Source of the DNA: Tranzscheliella williamsii
Taxonomy: Eukaryota; Basidiomycota; Ustilaginomycetes; Ustilaginales; Ustilaginaceae
DNA: 64,000 nt
NCBI GenBank assembly: GCA_023212725.1
Contig: JALBYF010000076.1
Coordinates: 16,947 to 80,946 of the forward strand
Direction: 5' to 3'
Shown: positions 33,940-45,165 of the stretch, piece after piece
How positions within the stretch are numbered: the first letter of the stretch is position 1
How the letters are laid out: every line of letters begins with the position of its first letter
Made by a program: the position numbers and the translations under genes
The notes under the pieces: generated by a model
The model's database searches: none
What the model was told of the DNA's origin: nothing
What the model saw: the letters and a program-made list of their open reading frames with translations, nothing else

Positions 33940-34202
33940 GGCGTCTCAGGAGACGCCTGCCGTGCAACATTGGGTGGTCGCTTGAGCGACCACCAGAAGA
34001 TGGCTCTTCCAAGCGACGCAGCTTACAGTGGTTGCTTGGGAGCTGGGCCTGGACGCGTCCTCTCAGGCGACCTGCACAACAGGGCCTTATGAAGCGGCGC
34101 TTCATGAGGGTCGCCGGAAGACGCCCACCACAGGAGGCTGAGCACTCCCAGTCCTATAAGGGAGTGCTACGCTCACGCTCGATGAGGCTTCTCCTCATCG
34201 AG
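33940..34202. repeat. Array of six perfect hairpins, one nested
   Basis: Perfect inverted repeats follow closely: 33940-33957 (8-bp arms, 2-nt loop); 33973-33994 (10-bp arms, 2-nt loop); 34066-34115 (outer 7-bp arms GGCGACC/GGTCGCC) enclosing 34089-34105 (7-bp arms, 3-nt loop); 34141-34168 (9-bp arms, 10-nt loop); 34178-34202 (10-bp arms, 5-nt loop). The sequence is GC-rich inside an AT-rich region. It ends in GAGTCTAGTCAATAC, which recurs in changed form near 39582. It may be the folded part of an LTR or of a non-coding RNA-like element. Confidence 0.8.
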
Positions 34203-34911
34203 TCTAGTCAATACATACCCTGTAGTCTAGTCAGTCGACAGTACGCGTTAGCGTGCACAAGCACAATCCTTGCCACACTCTGAAGTGTGTGCTCAGTCTT
34301 TACATTCCCTGGTTGTCGTCGGCATTGAGGGCGCTCTTGCCAACGACGCCAGTTTCCCCTCCTCACCATCAGATGTGTGGTCACCGCCAGACCTCTGAAC
34401 AGAGCACCCAAGCGGGGTCCGTTCCAGAGTTGTCAGGACACTTCCTGGCTGAGCGCTTGAGCGACACGCCAACAAGGCTCGTCTCAAGCGACGACTCTGG
34501 CACGGACGGCACGCCCGTTACAAACTGTTGCATCAGGCAAAATGGGTATACCTAGGGAAAACCTAGGTGCATCTATCACCGTCCTTTGTTAAAGGCCTTG
34601 GAAACTTCCTGCAAGAACTTATAGGGCATGTTAGGTCAGGCCATCCTACTTCCAGATGCAGCAACTGTAACATCATACAAACGTCATACAAGGTGCTTGG
34701 TGATAACAAGAGGAGAGCAGCAATGACAGCAATGGCATGTGAGGCAAAAGGTACAGTCTGGATGGAAGATAGTTGGCATGAGAGGTGGTAATATAGGAAG
34801 GCAAAAGGTATGGCTAGCAAGATGATGACTGGCATGCCAATGGGTGATATCATTGGTATGTAAGGTGAAGGTATGTCAGAATGAGCAGGCCCTCGAGCAT
34901 TGGTGATGCAC

Positions 34912-35187
34912 TGTTATGCCCCAGGGTCTGACAACCTCTGGCACTGGGTAAATCACCGGGGATACTGGTGATGGGTAGAGGTAGGGTGTGGTAGTCCCTG
35001 GGGTGCGGGTGATAAACCCACAAAACGGGTCGGTGACCGTAACATGCACCCAATGGGATTGGGAAGCATCTGCACTCCTCATTCCTGTTGCCCTATGCCT
35101 GCTTGTCATGTCCACTCACACCTCTCCTTTCCTGTATGCTACCAGTCATCCACTCAGTGCCAGAGATTACCAGCCTGGAGCATAACA
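34912..35187. mobile_element. Element with long inverted ends (TGTTATGC...GCATAACA)
   Basis: The 276-bp segment starts TGTTATGCCCCAGG and ends CCTGGAGCATAACA. Similarity between the two ends, read inward, extends for about 46 bp (both contain CTCTGGCACTG at the same distance). It therefore has inverted terminal repeats far longer than a normal LTR and resembles a MITE or foldback element, though TG...CA ends leave a solo LTR possible. The flanks show no clear target duplication. A second, truncated copy lies inverted at about 39955-40051. Confidence 0.65.
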
Positions 35188-35497
35188 GAACCCATCTTGT
35201 CATGACCATGACACTGCAAGCTTCTTGCAGTGTGCCTAGGCTCAGATTTGTAAGTACAATAACTACCTTTCTGTAGAGCCTGCTACCACAGCATCTTTGT
35301 GATCACTGCATGCCCTCCCCTCCCCATCGCCAAGCTGCTTGTATAATCTTGAAGTTGCTGCATCGAGCTTAGTGTGGTAAGTCTGCCTCCCCAGTGATGC
35401 ATGAGAACCTAACATGATGAACGAGTTCTTGCAGGAAGTTTTGCCCCCCAAAGCAACACTAAGGGCTTAGAAGGGAAGCTTACCACAGAACTATATT

Positions 35498-35640
35498 TTC
35501 AGGGCTCACGCACGGGCTCAGGCTCTACCACCGAACGCTAGAGGTTCTTAAGGAATTCCCCTAGGCTTTCTAAAAAAGTACGCAGGGAAAATTTTTCTCT
35601 GGAATCCACAACCCGCTATGATTAAGGTTGCAGGAAGCCG
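35498..35640 (+). repeat. Dispersed repeat R, copy 2
   Basis: Same block order as the copy at 32758-32925, on the same strand, with indels. Nearby, the sequence GCGTTTTTCTGTTGTG at about 35712 also recurs near 32133, so the relationship between the two areas may extend over more than 1 kb. Confidence 0.6.
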
Positions 35641-36366
35641 AAACGTGAAAGACTATACCAGAAGTGCTGCAAAGCCCTGATCTGCGTTAAGAACGAAGCA
35701 GGCTTTTTGCGCGTTTTTCTGTTGTGAGTTCAAGCGGGGGGTTTCAAATGGATGTGAGAGTCGCATGGAATTACCGGGAGGGTTTCCCCCGTAGCCCTCC
35801 TGCTATGATTTATGACTTTGATCTATAATTGTGGTTGACACCAACAGCTGTCTACGACGTTAACAAAGTCGTAAGTTTTATCCTCCGCACAGTCTGCTTT
35901 GCTCTTTCATCTCGCGTGACTCACAACAAAAAGGCGCGTCTACTGACAATTTATTCCAAACCTCATAACTCATACTCAAGAATAGTCATAAGTATGACAG
36001 CTCTTCTGTGAGAGTTTTTCAATCGTGATCTAATTTTACGATTATGCGTAGATATATTATTTCATGATTACGCGCAGAAAATCATATGGGCAGGTGGATG
36101 AGTCCTGAACTTATGACTTTATATGCGACATGTGGCAGGATTGTTGTCTAATTTGGGCAAGAATCGATGGCGGCTGCGAGGGCGATCACTACAGCGAGGA
36201 ACGTAAATGGTCAACATCAGGGGATCCAGAGCTTGGGCGCAGAATGGGAAGTTGGCTGCTGGGAGGTAGAGGCGATTGTCTGGATGATCATTTTCACCTG
36301 CAAAAGAGATGCATGTTGAGCTAAGATAAGCTACCGCCGCTGCCTGTCATGGGTGCACTATGACTC

Positions 36367-36656
36367 TGTTGGAGTTTCGCGCAACGGTTTGGCAGAGCAC
36401 TGAGTCTAGGATTGCGACAACATCAATCAACGGCAAGTAAGTATGTACAACAATGGTATGATGTGAGAGTGGTGATCATGATACCGTTGGGAAGGAGATT
36501 GACTAGTTTAGTTCTCCTGTCGTGTGGGTACCAGGGCTAGGGGCACACGCAGCGCCAGGAGGCCGAAGCTCCTGGCGGTCCCGAGAAGCGGCGATGCTCG
36601 GCATCGCTGCTGCCCGCAGCTGATCTCGAGCCGATGGCTCGCTCGAGCCTTCAACA
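36367..36656 (+). mobile_element. Solo LTR, copy 3, without target duplication
   Basis: A 290-bp copy of the same LTR begins TGTTGGAGTT and ends CCTTCAACA. The five bases before it (GACTC) and after it (TCAGG) do not match. Both ends are intact, so the missing duplication points to recombination between LTRs of two different insertions, with rearrangement of the flanks, rather than to a simple solo LTR. Confidence 0.88.
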
Positions 36657-39529
36657 TCAGGAAGCACAGCAAAAAGCCCTCTTACAGGCGGAGGACAGAC
36701 CAGGGGCGCTCCTTTGAGGCGTCTGCGGTGGTGTACATAAAGTGCTGTTGCGAAGGGCTGGGCCCCCCGGTTACTCTACCTCATCGAGAGCCTCCAAGGG
36801 AAAGCAGAAAACGTCATACCGCCGAGAGCTTTGGAGGCAGCACTTCCTGCTTTGGCCAGCCTGGAGAAGCTGGCGCCGCGATACAAGCGAGGCGAGCCCA
36901 GCTCCAGCCCACCCTCATAATCCTGCCCTTAGCCTTTCGATCCACCGTTAGAGACGCACCGTCTCTTTCCCCTCAGTCCCACCGGATTAGATAAGCGCAA
37001 GAGCAAGCTGCCATCCAAGGGTCCAAATCTTTCAGCAAGGTCGTTGTCGCTATCCAGTCACGGGGTTCTCATGCCATAGAAGCTCCTCTGCCACAGACCG
37101 GTTGTCTTCGCCACTCACCTGCCTTTTTCTCTGCCCGGTCGCAGAATGGCAACGCAGACAAGTCTGTTTCAACAAACGTCACCGGCGCATTTTCCATTGG
37201 TCAACTCCCGATACAGGCAGGTAAACATCCATTGTCCTTCTTCATGTGTGTGCCAACAGAGAAGGTCGATCCAGCGCTGCAAGTCCGACAGAGAATCAGA
37301 ACGAAATTTATCACCTATGCTCGAAGGGCTGTGAACTTGAAAACTTTTCTCTGCTTCGACTCGTGGCCCTGTTCGTCCTGCCCCTTCGCGCGAAGCCTTC
37401 CATGCCACTTCGCTTGGCATGGTGGTTTTACTTGCTCCGCAGGAGGTGCCGCGAAGCATGTCGCACACCGCCTCTGCCTGCTGCTTCGCCACATGAGTCT
37501 CCAGCTATGCGGGGCTGGACTTCAGCTCCTTGAAACTATATACCCTATTCGCCCAGCTGAGAACTCAGCATGCTGGTGTAAACAACACGAAACATTTTGG
37601 TAATCTCTTGCCACCCGTGTTACTACAAGGCAATGTGCATGCGCAATGTGCCATTATGCGTAACCACGCTTCAATGTCTCCCGTCAGGCTGTAATTGGGA
37701 GCACAGCGTGGCGGCACTTTGCCGCTCCTGGTATCTTACAACTGAAGGCGTGGTTGGGTGGTAAGCAAAAAAGTGTATATACGTGTTGTCTAGGGGGTTT
37801 GGTTAGAAACGATGAGGCAGCGTACATGAAGCCCTTATAGGGATCCATGGCCAGTGGCACACACGCATGCGCGTCTCAGCGCCAAGCTTGTAGTCTACCG
37901 GGTAGAACGGCATGGATGGCTGGGGCGGCCCAACAATTCGCTACCCCATGGCCGGCGATGAGCGTCTGCTTTGGAGTGGCTCGCTCAGCCGTGGACTAGA
38001 CGAGCAGCGCCCATGGCCGCCAACTCATCGCAACCGATGTCAATGTGGTGTCGATGCCCACACGGCCAACAACGACAAGAGTGGCAGCAAGGCCACCGCC
38101 CCTGACAGTAGCCTAAGGGCGAGCTCGGCGAGGCTTGTTGCGGCGTTGACATACAACTGGACGAGCCGCCACCGCCAACCCTTCACCAGCAGCAGCATCA
38201 GCCGCATCGGCCTGGGCAGCCTTTGTACCATTATCGTGAACCCGCACGCACACTTTTGCCCTTGCACTCGCCCTCGCGCTCGCCTTTGCACCTCTTTCGA
38301 GCTTGCTCTGCAACCGTCTCCTGGGGCGGGCAACACTGCTTCGGAGCACTCAACAGGTTCGCTTGCGGATACCATTGCCGCTAAGATCGCCAGCACTCTC
38401 CAGTGAAAAACTGTGCGGGATCGCGTGGATTTGACGGTATGCGGGAGGGCCAAGGGAGCCGGTCGTTGACTTTCAGAAGACGGTAGAAGGTGGCACATGA
38501 ACGTGTTGGCGCGATCGAGGAGCAGTGCAGGACAGCTCTACGGCTGGCAGTTAGCAGGTAGGTTTTTTTTCACTTGTAGTGTGTCAAAGCCGAAGCATCG
38601 GGTCAGAGCGCAACGATGTATCTCCTTGCTTGCGGGTGCCTTCGCTCTTCCTCCATTGCTCTTCTCTTCCACCGCCATAGGGCGTTGAGAGGGAGGGTCA
38701 GCAAGACTAGTAGAAGATTTATTTTCGCCATGATCGCTTACCAATGATTCACATGCTTCCCCAGAAAGCGAAATCTGACCATGTATGGACCCTCTAGGAT
38801 GGATTCAAGCCTTAGATCGTCATCTTGTATATCAACACCAGAGAGAACAGCAAATCATTCGCTTCAGTGCTCCTCTTGGGCGATATGTTCGGCTTGCTCA
38901 TGAGGAGGGTCCCGAAGCCATGATGCTGACATTGTGTGGGTAGCTCTTGGACAGTTGAACATTGACCTTCCTGACAGATCCTATACATTCCACCCGCAGA
39001 TTGTCTTCTCTGGATCCATGTAAGCCAACAAGACTTGCAATCTCCCACTAGGGGTCATGTGATAATGGAAACGCGATTCCAATGTTGCTTAAATCTGTTA
39101 CAGTCAAGCATCCTGCCTGGGCTGCCACCACCTACATAACCTTGCCCACAGAGAGAGACCTGGTCCATGCCTTTCCTTACCCCTAACCCACCCTACACAA
39201 CTAGCATATATACCCCTCCAACCCATGATCTCCCTACCTGGAGGTTGTCATATGTATTTAGTCTATTGCTACCCAATAGGAGAAGTACTTGACCCCTGAC
39301 CACCTCATTGCCATTTGTGACAGGGTTGGTCTGACCCTGCACATGTCATAGCTCTCAGTGAGCCACACATGCACCATCGCACGTCCCGAAGGTAATAATG
39401 GTGATGCCAGCGGCTGCAGGATCAGCCATTGAATAACACACATGCACACTCACTTCATATTGAGTTCCCACTATGCAGAACCGTTGGCTGTGCCTTGTCT
39501 CCACAGTAGGTGGATGATAGACCACTCAC

Positions 39530-39640
39530 ATGTATATAGTACGGCACTCTGAGACTGGAGGAGGTTGACCCTCATCCAGTCTAGTCAATTCACACATGGT
39601 CTATACCATTGAGGGTATCTCCCTGCTCAACAGGCAGCAG
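39530..39640 (+). repeat. Fragment related to the 34.2-kb hairpin element
   Basis: A TATATAG-GGCACTC, GGAGGAGG...CCTCATCCAGTCTAGTCAATTC order recalls TATAAGGGAGTGC, GATGAGG...CCTCATCGAGTCTAGTCAATAC at 34155-34215. Identity is limited to short blocks, but their order is kept, so both may be 3' parts of one LTR family. Confidence 0.4.
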
Positions 39641-39954
39641 GGGCAATACTGACGGGCACTCTGCCTGGCACAGCACAGCAGAGCACGTGCACCCTTTACA
39701 GTGCCCAACACCAACACCACCAACACCATCAGCATGACTACCGCCCAACGGTGTAGTCACTACAAGCATACTGACACTGCTATTGTCCTATAGCATGTCA
39801 AGGCAGCGCAGTCCAGAGCAAGACAGCCCGCACTGGACAGCGCTGGGGACCAGCGCTACTCCCACCAGTTCCCTCAACAGGGTTGTCGAGCGGGTTTCCT
39901 AGTAGGACAAGACTACTAGGAGCACACCCATTACACCATTGTGCAGCTTCTTGT

Positions 39955-40051
39955 AGCAGTGCACCACCATAATACCCCAGCCTCTCCCCCATCACCAGCA
40001 CCACCAGTGATCTACCCAGCACCAAAAATAATCAGACCCTGGGGCATAACA
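39955..40051 (-). mobile_element. Truncated inverted copy of the TGTTATGC element
   Basis: Read on the minus strand from 40051, the sequence starts TGTTATGCCCCAGGGTCTGA and stays similar to 34912 onward for about 90 bp, including TGCTGGGTAGATCAC and GCTGGTGATGGG. The other end is absent. Confidence 0.6.
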
Positions 40052-41123
40052 AAACACAGTGATTTCACAGAGTGTACAATCACTTGTGGAATCTTTGTGA
40101 TTTCGCTTATCCATAATCTTACTACAAACATGTTTTCAAGGGGGCATTGAACCCTAGTGTCCCTTCACAAAGTGAAAACTCTTGTGCTGTGAAATTGCAA
40201 CAGGTGTAAAGCTGGTGTTCTGCGTCAGACCTGCTTTGAATTTTTGAACAAATTGGGACTTCTGTTGCAGTTTAGCAAGATGATGTCTGATCAGACAATC
40301 TGTGTTAGGATTTGGATATTGCAGCGCCCAAGCCACAAGACAAATACTCGTCACATGAATACATACAAGCCAAATACTTCAAGTTGGATTTTCCACTGAA
40401 CAACTGGACCACACAAAGGCAACAGAGGAACTGGCTAGAAGCTAAGGCCATGGCTATGCAAGTAATGGAAAGGTCCATCAATGCTCCAGGTAACCTGGAG
40501 TTATGGTGACAAGTACTTGCCTTATTGCTGGTAAGATGGGCTCAACAGTGCAATCCCAGTGTGAATCACACACAACCAGATGAGGACCATTGCCCAACCC
40601 ACACCCAGGGATAAGGGCAACTAAGACTCTTCACTCATGCAAGAGAAGATATGCTATATGACTATGATCGCATATATACACACACAACTCGTGAAGAGCC
40701 TAAGTAATAAAATCATCTAAAAACCAAGATCCCTTTGTCTGTAGTCATGCACACTGGTGACTAGCAGAGGTAAACTGCTCTTCAAACATAGTCCAACATG
40801 AGCTCGCCATTCATGATAGCGAGTACCCTAGCCTCACTCTCCCTCAACATTTCGCTAAATCGTTTAATCTGTTTGTCACCTGCTGATGCCATCATACACA
40901 CAGCCCATCTGTATGTTTGCTGTCATCGATATCACAGAAGCAATCTCCTGTTGCGCTCCTGCATAGCTTGAGGCAGACACTTCCCTTGTAGCACTGCATG
41001 GTCAATGTGCACACATGCAATGCTGAGTTGATTTGATAAAGTCTCAGCTTGTCTGTCTCTTCTCATCACTCCCACCGCCATCATTGGTCCCTGTCTGACA
41101 CTAACTTGTCGACTCCAACACCC

Positions 41124-41298
41124 ACTCTGTTTACTGCCCCACTCTGTTTACTGCCCCACTCTGTTTACTGCCCCACTCTGTTTACTGCCCCACTCTGTTT
41201 ACTGCCCCACTCTGTTTACTTCTGTTTACTGCCCCACTCTGTTTACTGCCCCACTCTGTTTACTGCCCCACTCTGTTTACTGCCCCACTCTGTTTACT
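41124..41298 (+). repeat. 17-bp tandem array, about 10 units
   Basis: The unit ACTCTGTTTACTGCCCC starts at 41124, 41141, 41158, 41175, 41192 and 41209. One irregular unit covers 41221-41235, and full units resume at 41236, 41253, 41270 and 41287. Units are nearly identical, so the array is recent or homogenised. A 17-bp period is not a multiple of three, so a coding role is unlikely. Confidence 0.92.
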
Positions 41299-41525
41299 CA
41301 CTTTGCTCCATTTACTGACTTTGCTCCATTTACTGACTTCGCTCCATTTACTGACTTTGCTCCATTTACTGACTTTGCTCCATTTACTGACTTCGCTCCA
41401 TTTACTGACTTCGCTCCATTCACTGGCTTCGCTCTGTTCACTACTGACTCCGCTCTGTTTACTGACTCCCCTCTGTTTACTAACTCCGCTCCAATTACTG
41501 ACTTTGCATCTGTTTACTGACCCTG
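41299..41525 (+). repeat. 18-bp tandem array, about 12 units, joined to the 17-bp array
   Basis: Units of the form ACTTTGCTCCATTTACTG run on directly from the 17-bp array, with more divergence toward the 3' end (CTCTGTTTACTGACTCC variants). The shared core CT-C-TTTACTG suggests one array arose from the other. In frame it would encode a six-residue Leu/His/Thr repeat on the plus strand or a Ser-Lys-Trp repeat on the minus strand; neither is likely to be a gene. Confidence 0.85.
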
Positions 41526-44500
41526 CTTCATTTGTTGCCCTTGATTTGGATGTTGGCCAAGCCCGATGACACTTTGTGAGTACATTCATTGTCACCACTA
41601 TTCTCCACAACCTTGTTATTAGAGCGCATGCAATGAATGCTATCTGTTTGAGTGGAAGAGCACCTGTGTTTGCTGCATCACAGGGGTTTGGTAGAACAGC
41701 TGTTTCGAAGCAAACAGACGTTTAGCATCCTGAGTGGATTCAACCACTGCTAAAACATCTAACAAGCTCATCTGTTCATGCCCTGTTGTAGGTTTTTCCA
41801 GATCTGATTTTTTTACGTTGTGACTCGGCTCACAGACGACCCAGATCAAGTACTGCAAGCTAGGTCGCAGAACGGTTCCCTGCGTCGCTAAGCCCTTCTC
41901 ACAACCACTTTAACCTTCTGACAGAGCGGCAAGTTCGCCGCCTTTGGAGCGTTTACACAGAGGAAAAACATGGCATGTGGCATGTTTGCCATTGTCGTTC
42001 GGTAAAAACACCGCCAGACAGTGTGGTAGAGCTGCGTCACTGACCATCGCAGCGTCGGTTTTGCCACCGTTCTCGTGATCTTGAAAAGTGGATGGCCATC
42101 GCGACCTAGGGAAGGAGGGGGAGGGTCGTGTCGGCAGGACGCAGCACCGCAGCACCGGCTTGGATGAGTGTGCTGCAAGGTGTCGCTGGCTTGTTCGTGC
42201 CTTGACCGACTGGAAAGCTGCCAAGCTGCGCGGCTTGCGAGCCTTCTTTCGAGCTCGGTGCCAGGGCCGACCGTTGGACCTCGTCAACAGGCCCCGTACC
42301 TCGGCCCTTGCGGTGTGCAGGTGTGCATTTCTCCGCTCTACCATCGACAGGTTTGCACGGGACTCATAGGAAGACGCTGAGAGGTCGGGTCCAAGATAGT
42401 TGTACGAGCCTGCTACTCGTCTGGGAGACTAGACTAAACCCGTCGCCAGAGTGAGCTCGTCGCCACAAACTTGTGCCGAGAAAAGAACGACGATGCATAA
42501 CGACAATCTATGTCGCCTCGAGAGGCCAGGCTGGGTGGACATTCCAGCGGTTCCCTGTTTGGGGTCTTAGGGGCTTCGCCTCATGCCAGCGTTAAAGTGA
42601 CCCTGCGCCTCAGATAGCAAAGCAGGTGCTTCACCTGATCCACATGGGTCCCCGAGCTGGCGCGAGCTGGAACAGATCTGAACGCGGCGTCGAATTGCAG
42701 CGCTTGCTAACCTGGCACCCGTGCGTTGCTGTTCGGCCTGGGCGTTCATCGCTGACCACAAGCACAATCATCCTGACTGACAGCAATGTCAGCCCTGAGA
42801 GAGCTTTTGTCGGCATAAGTAGGGTCGACGCGGCATGGCGCTACAATACCACCCTACCAGAATCGACATGGCCCCCTCAAACAAAGCTCGCTCGGAAGTG
42901 GGTTGGCACCGGCACGAGCAAGCCACGCAAATCCTTCATCGTGAAAGCAGGGTGAGACAGGAGAAGGAGCGCTTTTCGTCCGTATTGACGGCGCACCTCG
43001 ACGTCTTGGATTGGCCGTGCGCTACGCATCGCTGGATTTGGCCCGCGCTATCTGATCCTTTGCGTATGCGATCAAGAACCGCTCGAGCCTTCAACAATTG
43101 GTGCATGTTCTCCAGCGCAGCTGAACATGGCTTGCCAGCTCCACAGCGCAGCATCCGCTCTGATAGCGAAAACGCCAAAGCAGGATGGTTCAACTGGCTG
43201 GCCCCTGTTCATGCCGAGGGGAGCAGCGGCCACATCGACCTCCTGCTTAGCTTTGCGTCGCCTGCGTGTGGCGTCGTAGGTCTAACTACTCCCATTCCAG
43301 ACAAGCAATAGCGGCAACTAGCTTGACCAGATCCCTCCCCAGCGTTCTAGCCCCGTTTCCAAGACTCTCCTAGCGGGCTGCTCTGCCATCAAAAGACATT
43401 TGATATGAATCCCATCTGTTGCCGTCTTTTTACGAGATGTAAGCTAGAGCGAGTGGTGATGGCTCCGGCTGATCGCGCAGCTTTCGTGTTCTCCGTGGGA
43501 AGAAAAGTGGGAGAAGGCGACGGCATAGCAGCTGGGTGCTAGCTCATCGTACCACCGCTGGCCGTTCCACAGCAGCCATCAAGCCAAGGTCACTTTAGCG
43601 CCGGTCTGTGCTTGGTGTCTGCTGCCAGCTGGGCTGCATGTCGCTACGCCCTAGAGCTTCGACTGTGCACGTTGTGGAAAGAAAAGGTGTTCTTTGCGCC
43701 CTATTTGCTGTCAAGAGCAGCTCGGCGAACAAACCACTTCCTGGAAGTTGTCGTAGCATAACCCTCCGGATAGCGCTGCTGCCTGGAGTCTTTGCAAATA
43801 TGCTATGTCTATTCCAGGTCTTCTTGAGGGTTGATACAGGGCGCGGACGGTATTCTCGGCGCTTGACAGTTTCCACACTGGCATACCTTGCTCCCGCTCC
43901 CGCTGGCATGGCCTGTTATTACCAGCAGCGCACGACTTCGCTCGCCGCACGCTCTTCTTCTCTGGCCTTTCGCGCTGCTTTCCGCCCGAGCTTGTTGCTC
44001 CTCTTGTATTGTGCGCCTATCCGGACGGATTGGCGGCGTTTCTGCAGCTTTTCCTGCTCGGTGGCTACTGGGACAAGTAGTGTGAATGTGCAAAGGACAG
44101 TAGGGGAATGACGGGGTCTGAGTGGAACCTCGAGTTTGGGGGTTCGAGCGCACCCCTCTAGATGAAGTTCACTTGAGGGACCTTGGAGGCGATGGGAGGG
44201 CTTGCGAGCATAGGTGTGGAGAAATAGGAGAAAGAAAAAGGAAAAAAAAGGTTAAAAAGAAGAAACTCGTGAGCGGTTTTCTAATTTGAAGCAAGGTTTT
44301 GGTTGTTAAATCTGTGCCAAGCATCCCTCGCCTTGGATCCACTTTACATACAGATGAGTTGAAGATCAGCAACCCAGGGTCATTAGCTGTGGGTCCACTC
44401 TTTTGGTGCAGGGCTTACGGCTGTCGCTCTTACTAGATGAGAGAGGTTACCGCTGTCGCTTCTACTAGCTGTGAGAGGGTTGTGCGGTATACAACAGTTG

Positions 44501-45165
44501 TTAGAACATATTTTTTATTTTTTATTTTTAATCTCTAATAGTCATTCAATTTTTATATGCTTTCGAGGAGTAACTGCCACTCACAACGCCATGTCGACAC
44601 AACCGACCGTCGCCATCATTCAGCGACAACGGCACTGTAAGAATAGTTCGCCGCTCCCTCTTCGCTAGCCGAGGCGAAAACCCTGGCATTCTACGACATA
44701 TACCTATAGACACACATGTCATGCACCCTTTGTTGAACCAGTGGACTCGTTGACCACCCATGCATTGAGGAGGAGGATCGTCGGGAGCTATTCATGGGGA
44801 AGAGTGCTCTCGATGGGACTGTGATCGTTGTCACGCACACACCGGTATTATGGAGAAGTAATGGCCTCCATTTGTTACAGCGGTGAGGCTCGACTCAACC
44901 CAACCTCGGAGAGGGAGACCCCGAGGTGGCTGTGCACAGTCAGGGCATTGGTAGAAAAGCACCAGGCTTGCGTAGCGCCCGCATTGGCACCTCGACCACT
45001 GCCAGAAAAAACGCTTGCGCCACTCCGTCTGGATGGGACAGAGTATGGCGCATCGGCGCGGCTGGAAATGACGGACAATTTCATTGCGTAACGACGGCGA
45101 GGAGCGGAACAGGGCGCCCAGGTAGAGCGAGCAGCAAAAGGCGTGCTGCTGTATGAGCCTCGCAG
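41526..45165. other. Transition region without a supported gene
   Basis: GC content rises again. Frames at 41910-42344 (minus), 42088-42369 (plus), 42835-43311 (plus) and 43608-44111 (plus) are open but overlap frames on the other strand and show no motif. An A-rich tract lies at about 44220-44265. I cannot decide on any gene here. Confidence 0.35.
43080..43096 (+). mobile_element. 17-bp match to the 3' end of the solo LTR family
   Basis: CGCTCGAGCCTTCAACA is identical to the last 17 bp of LTR copies 1 and 3, ending exactly at the LTR terminus. Upstream sequence is unrelated. It may be a terminal remnant of a fourth copy; 17 bp is too short for certainty. Confidence 0.35.

Larger units (their letters stand above)
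30217..41100. other. AT-richer, repeat-filled region without supported genes
   Basis: Across nearly 11 kb no frame longer than about 165 codons exists and none looks like protein, except perhaps short frames at 36730-37600 and 37912-38406 in a GC-richer patch that I could not assign. The sequence holds the repeats, hairpins, inverted-repeat elements and solo LTR listed separately. Composition is visibly AT-richer than the flanking gene regions, especially at 30200-33900, 35500-36150 and 38700-41100. This is the layout of heterochromatin or a transposon graveyard. Confidence 0.6.

Noticed and set aside
33940..34202. CRISPR-like array reading of the regular hairpins
   Set aside because: The units are different palindromes, not identical direct repeats with equal spacers, and the host appears to be a fungus.
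41049..41610. Repeat-encoded ORFs on both strands (Leu/His/Thr and Ser-Lys-Trp repeats)
   Set aside because: They are products of the 17- and 18-bp DNA arrays; the 17-bp period breaks any fixed peptide repeat and there is no surrounding gene structure.
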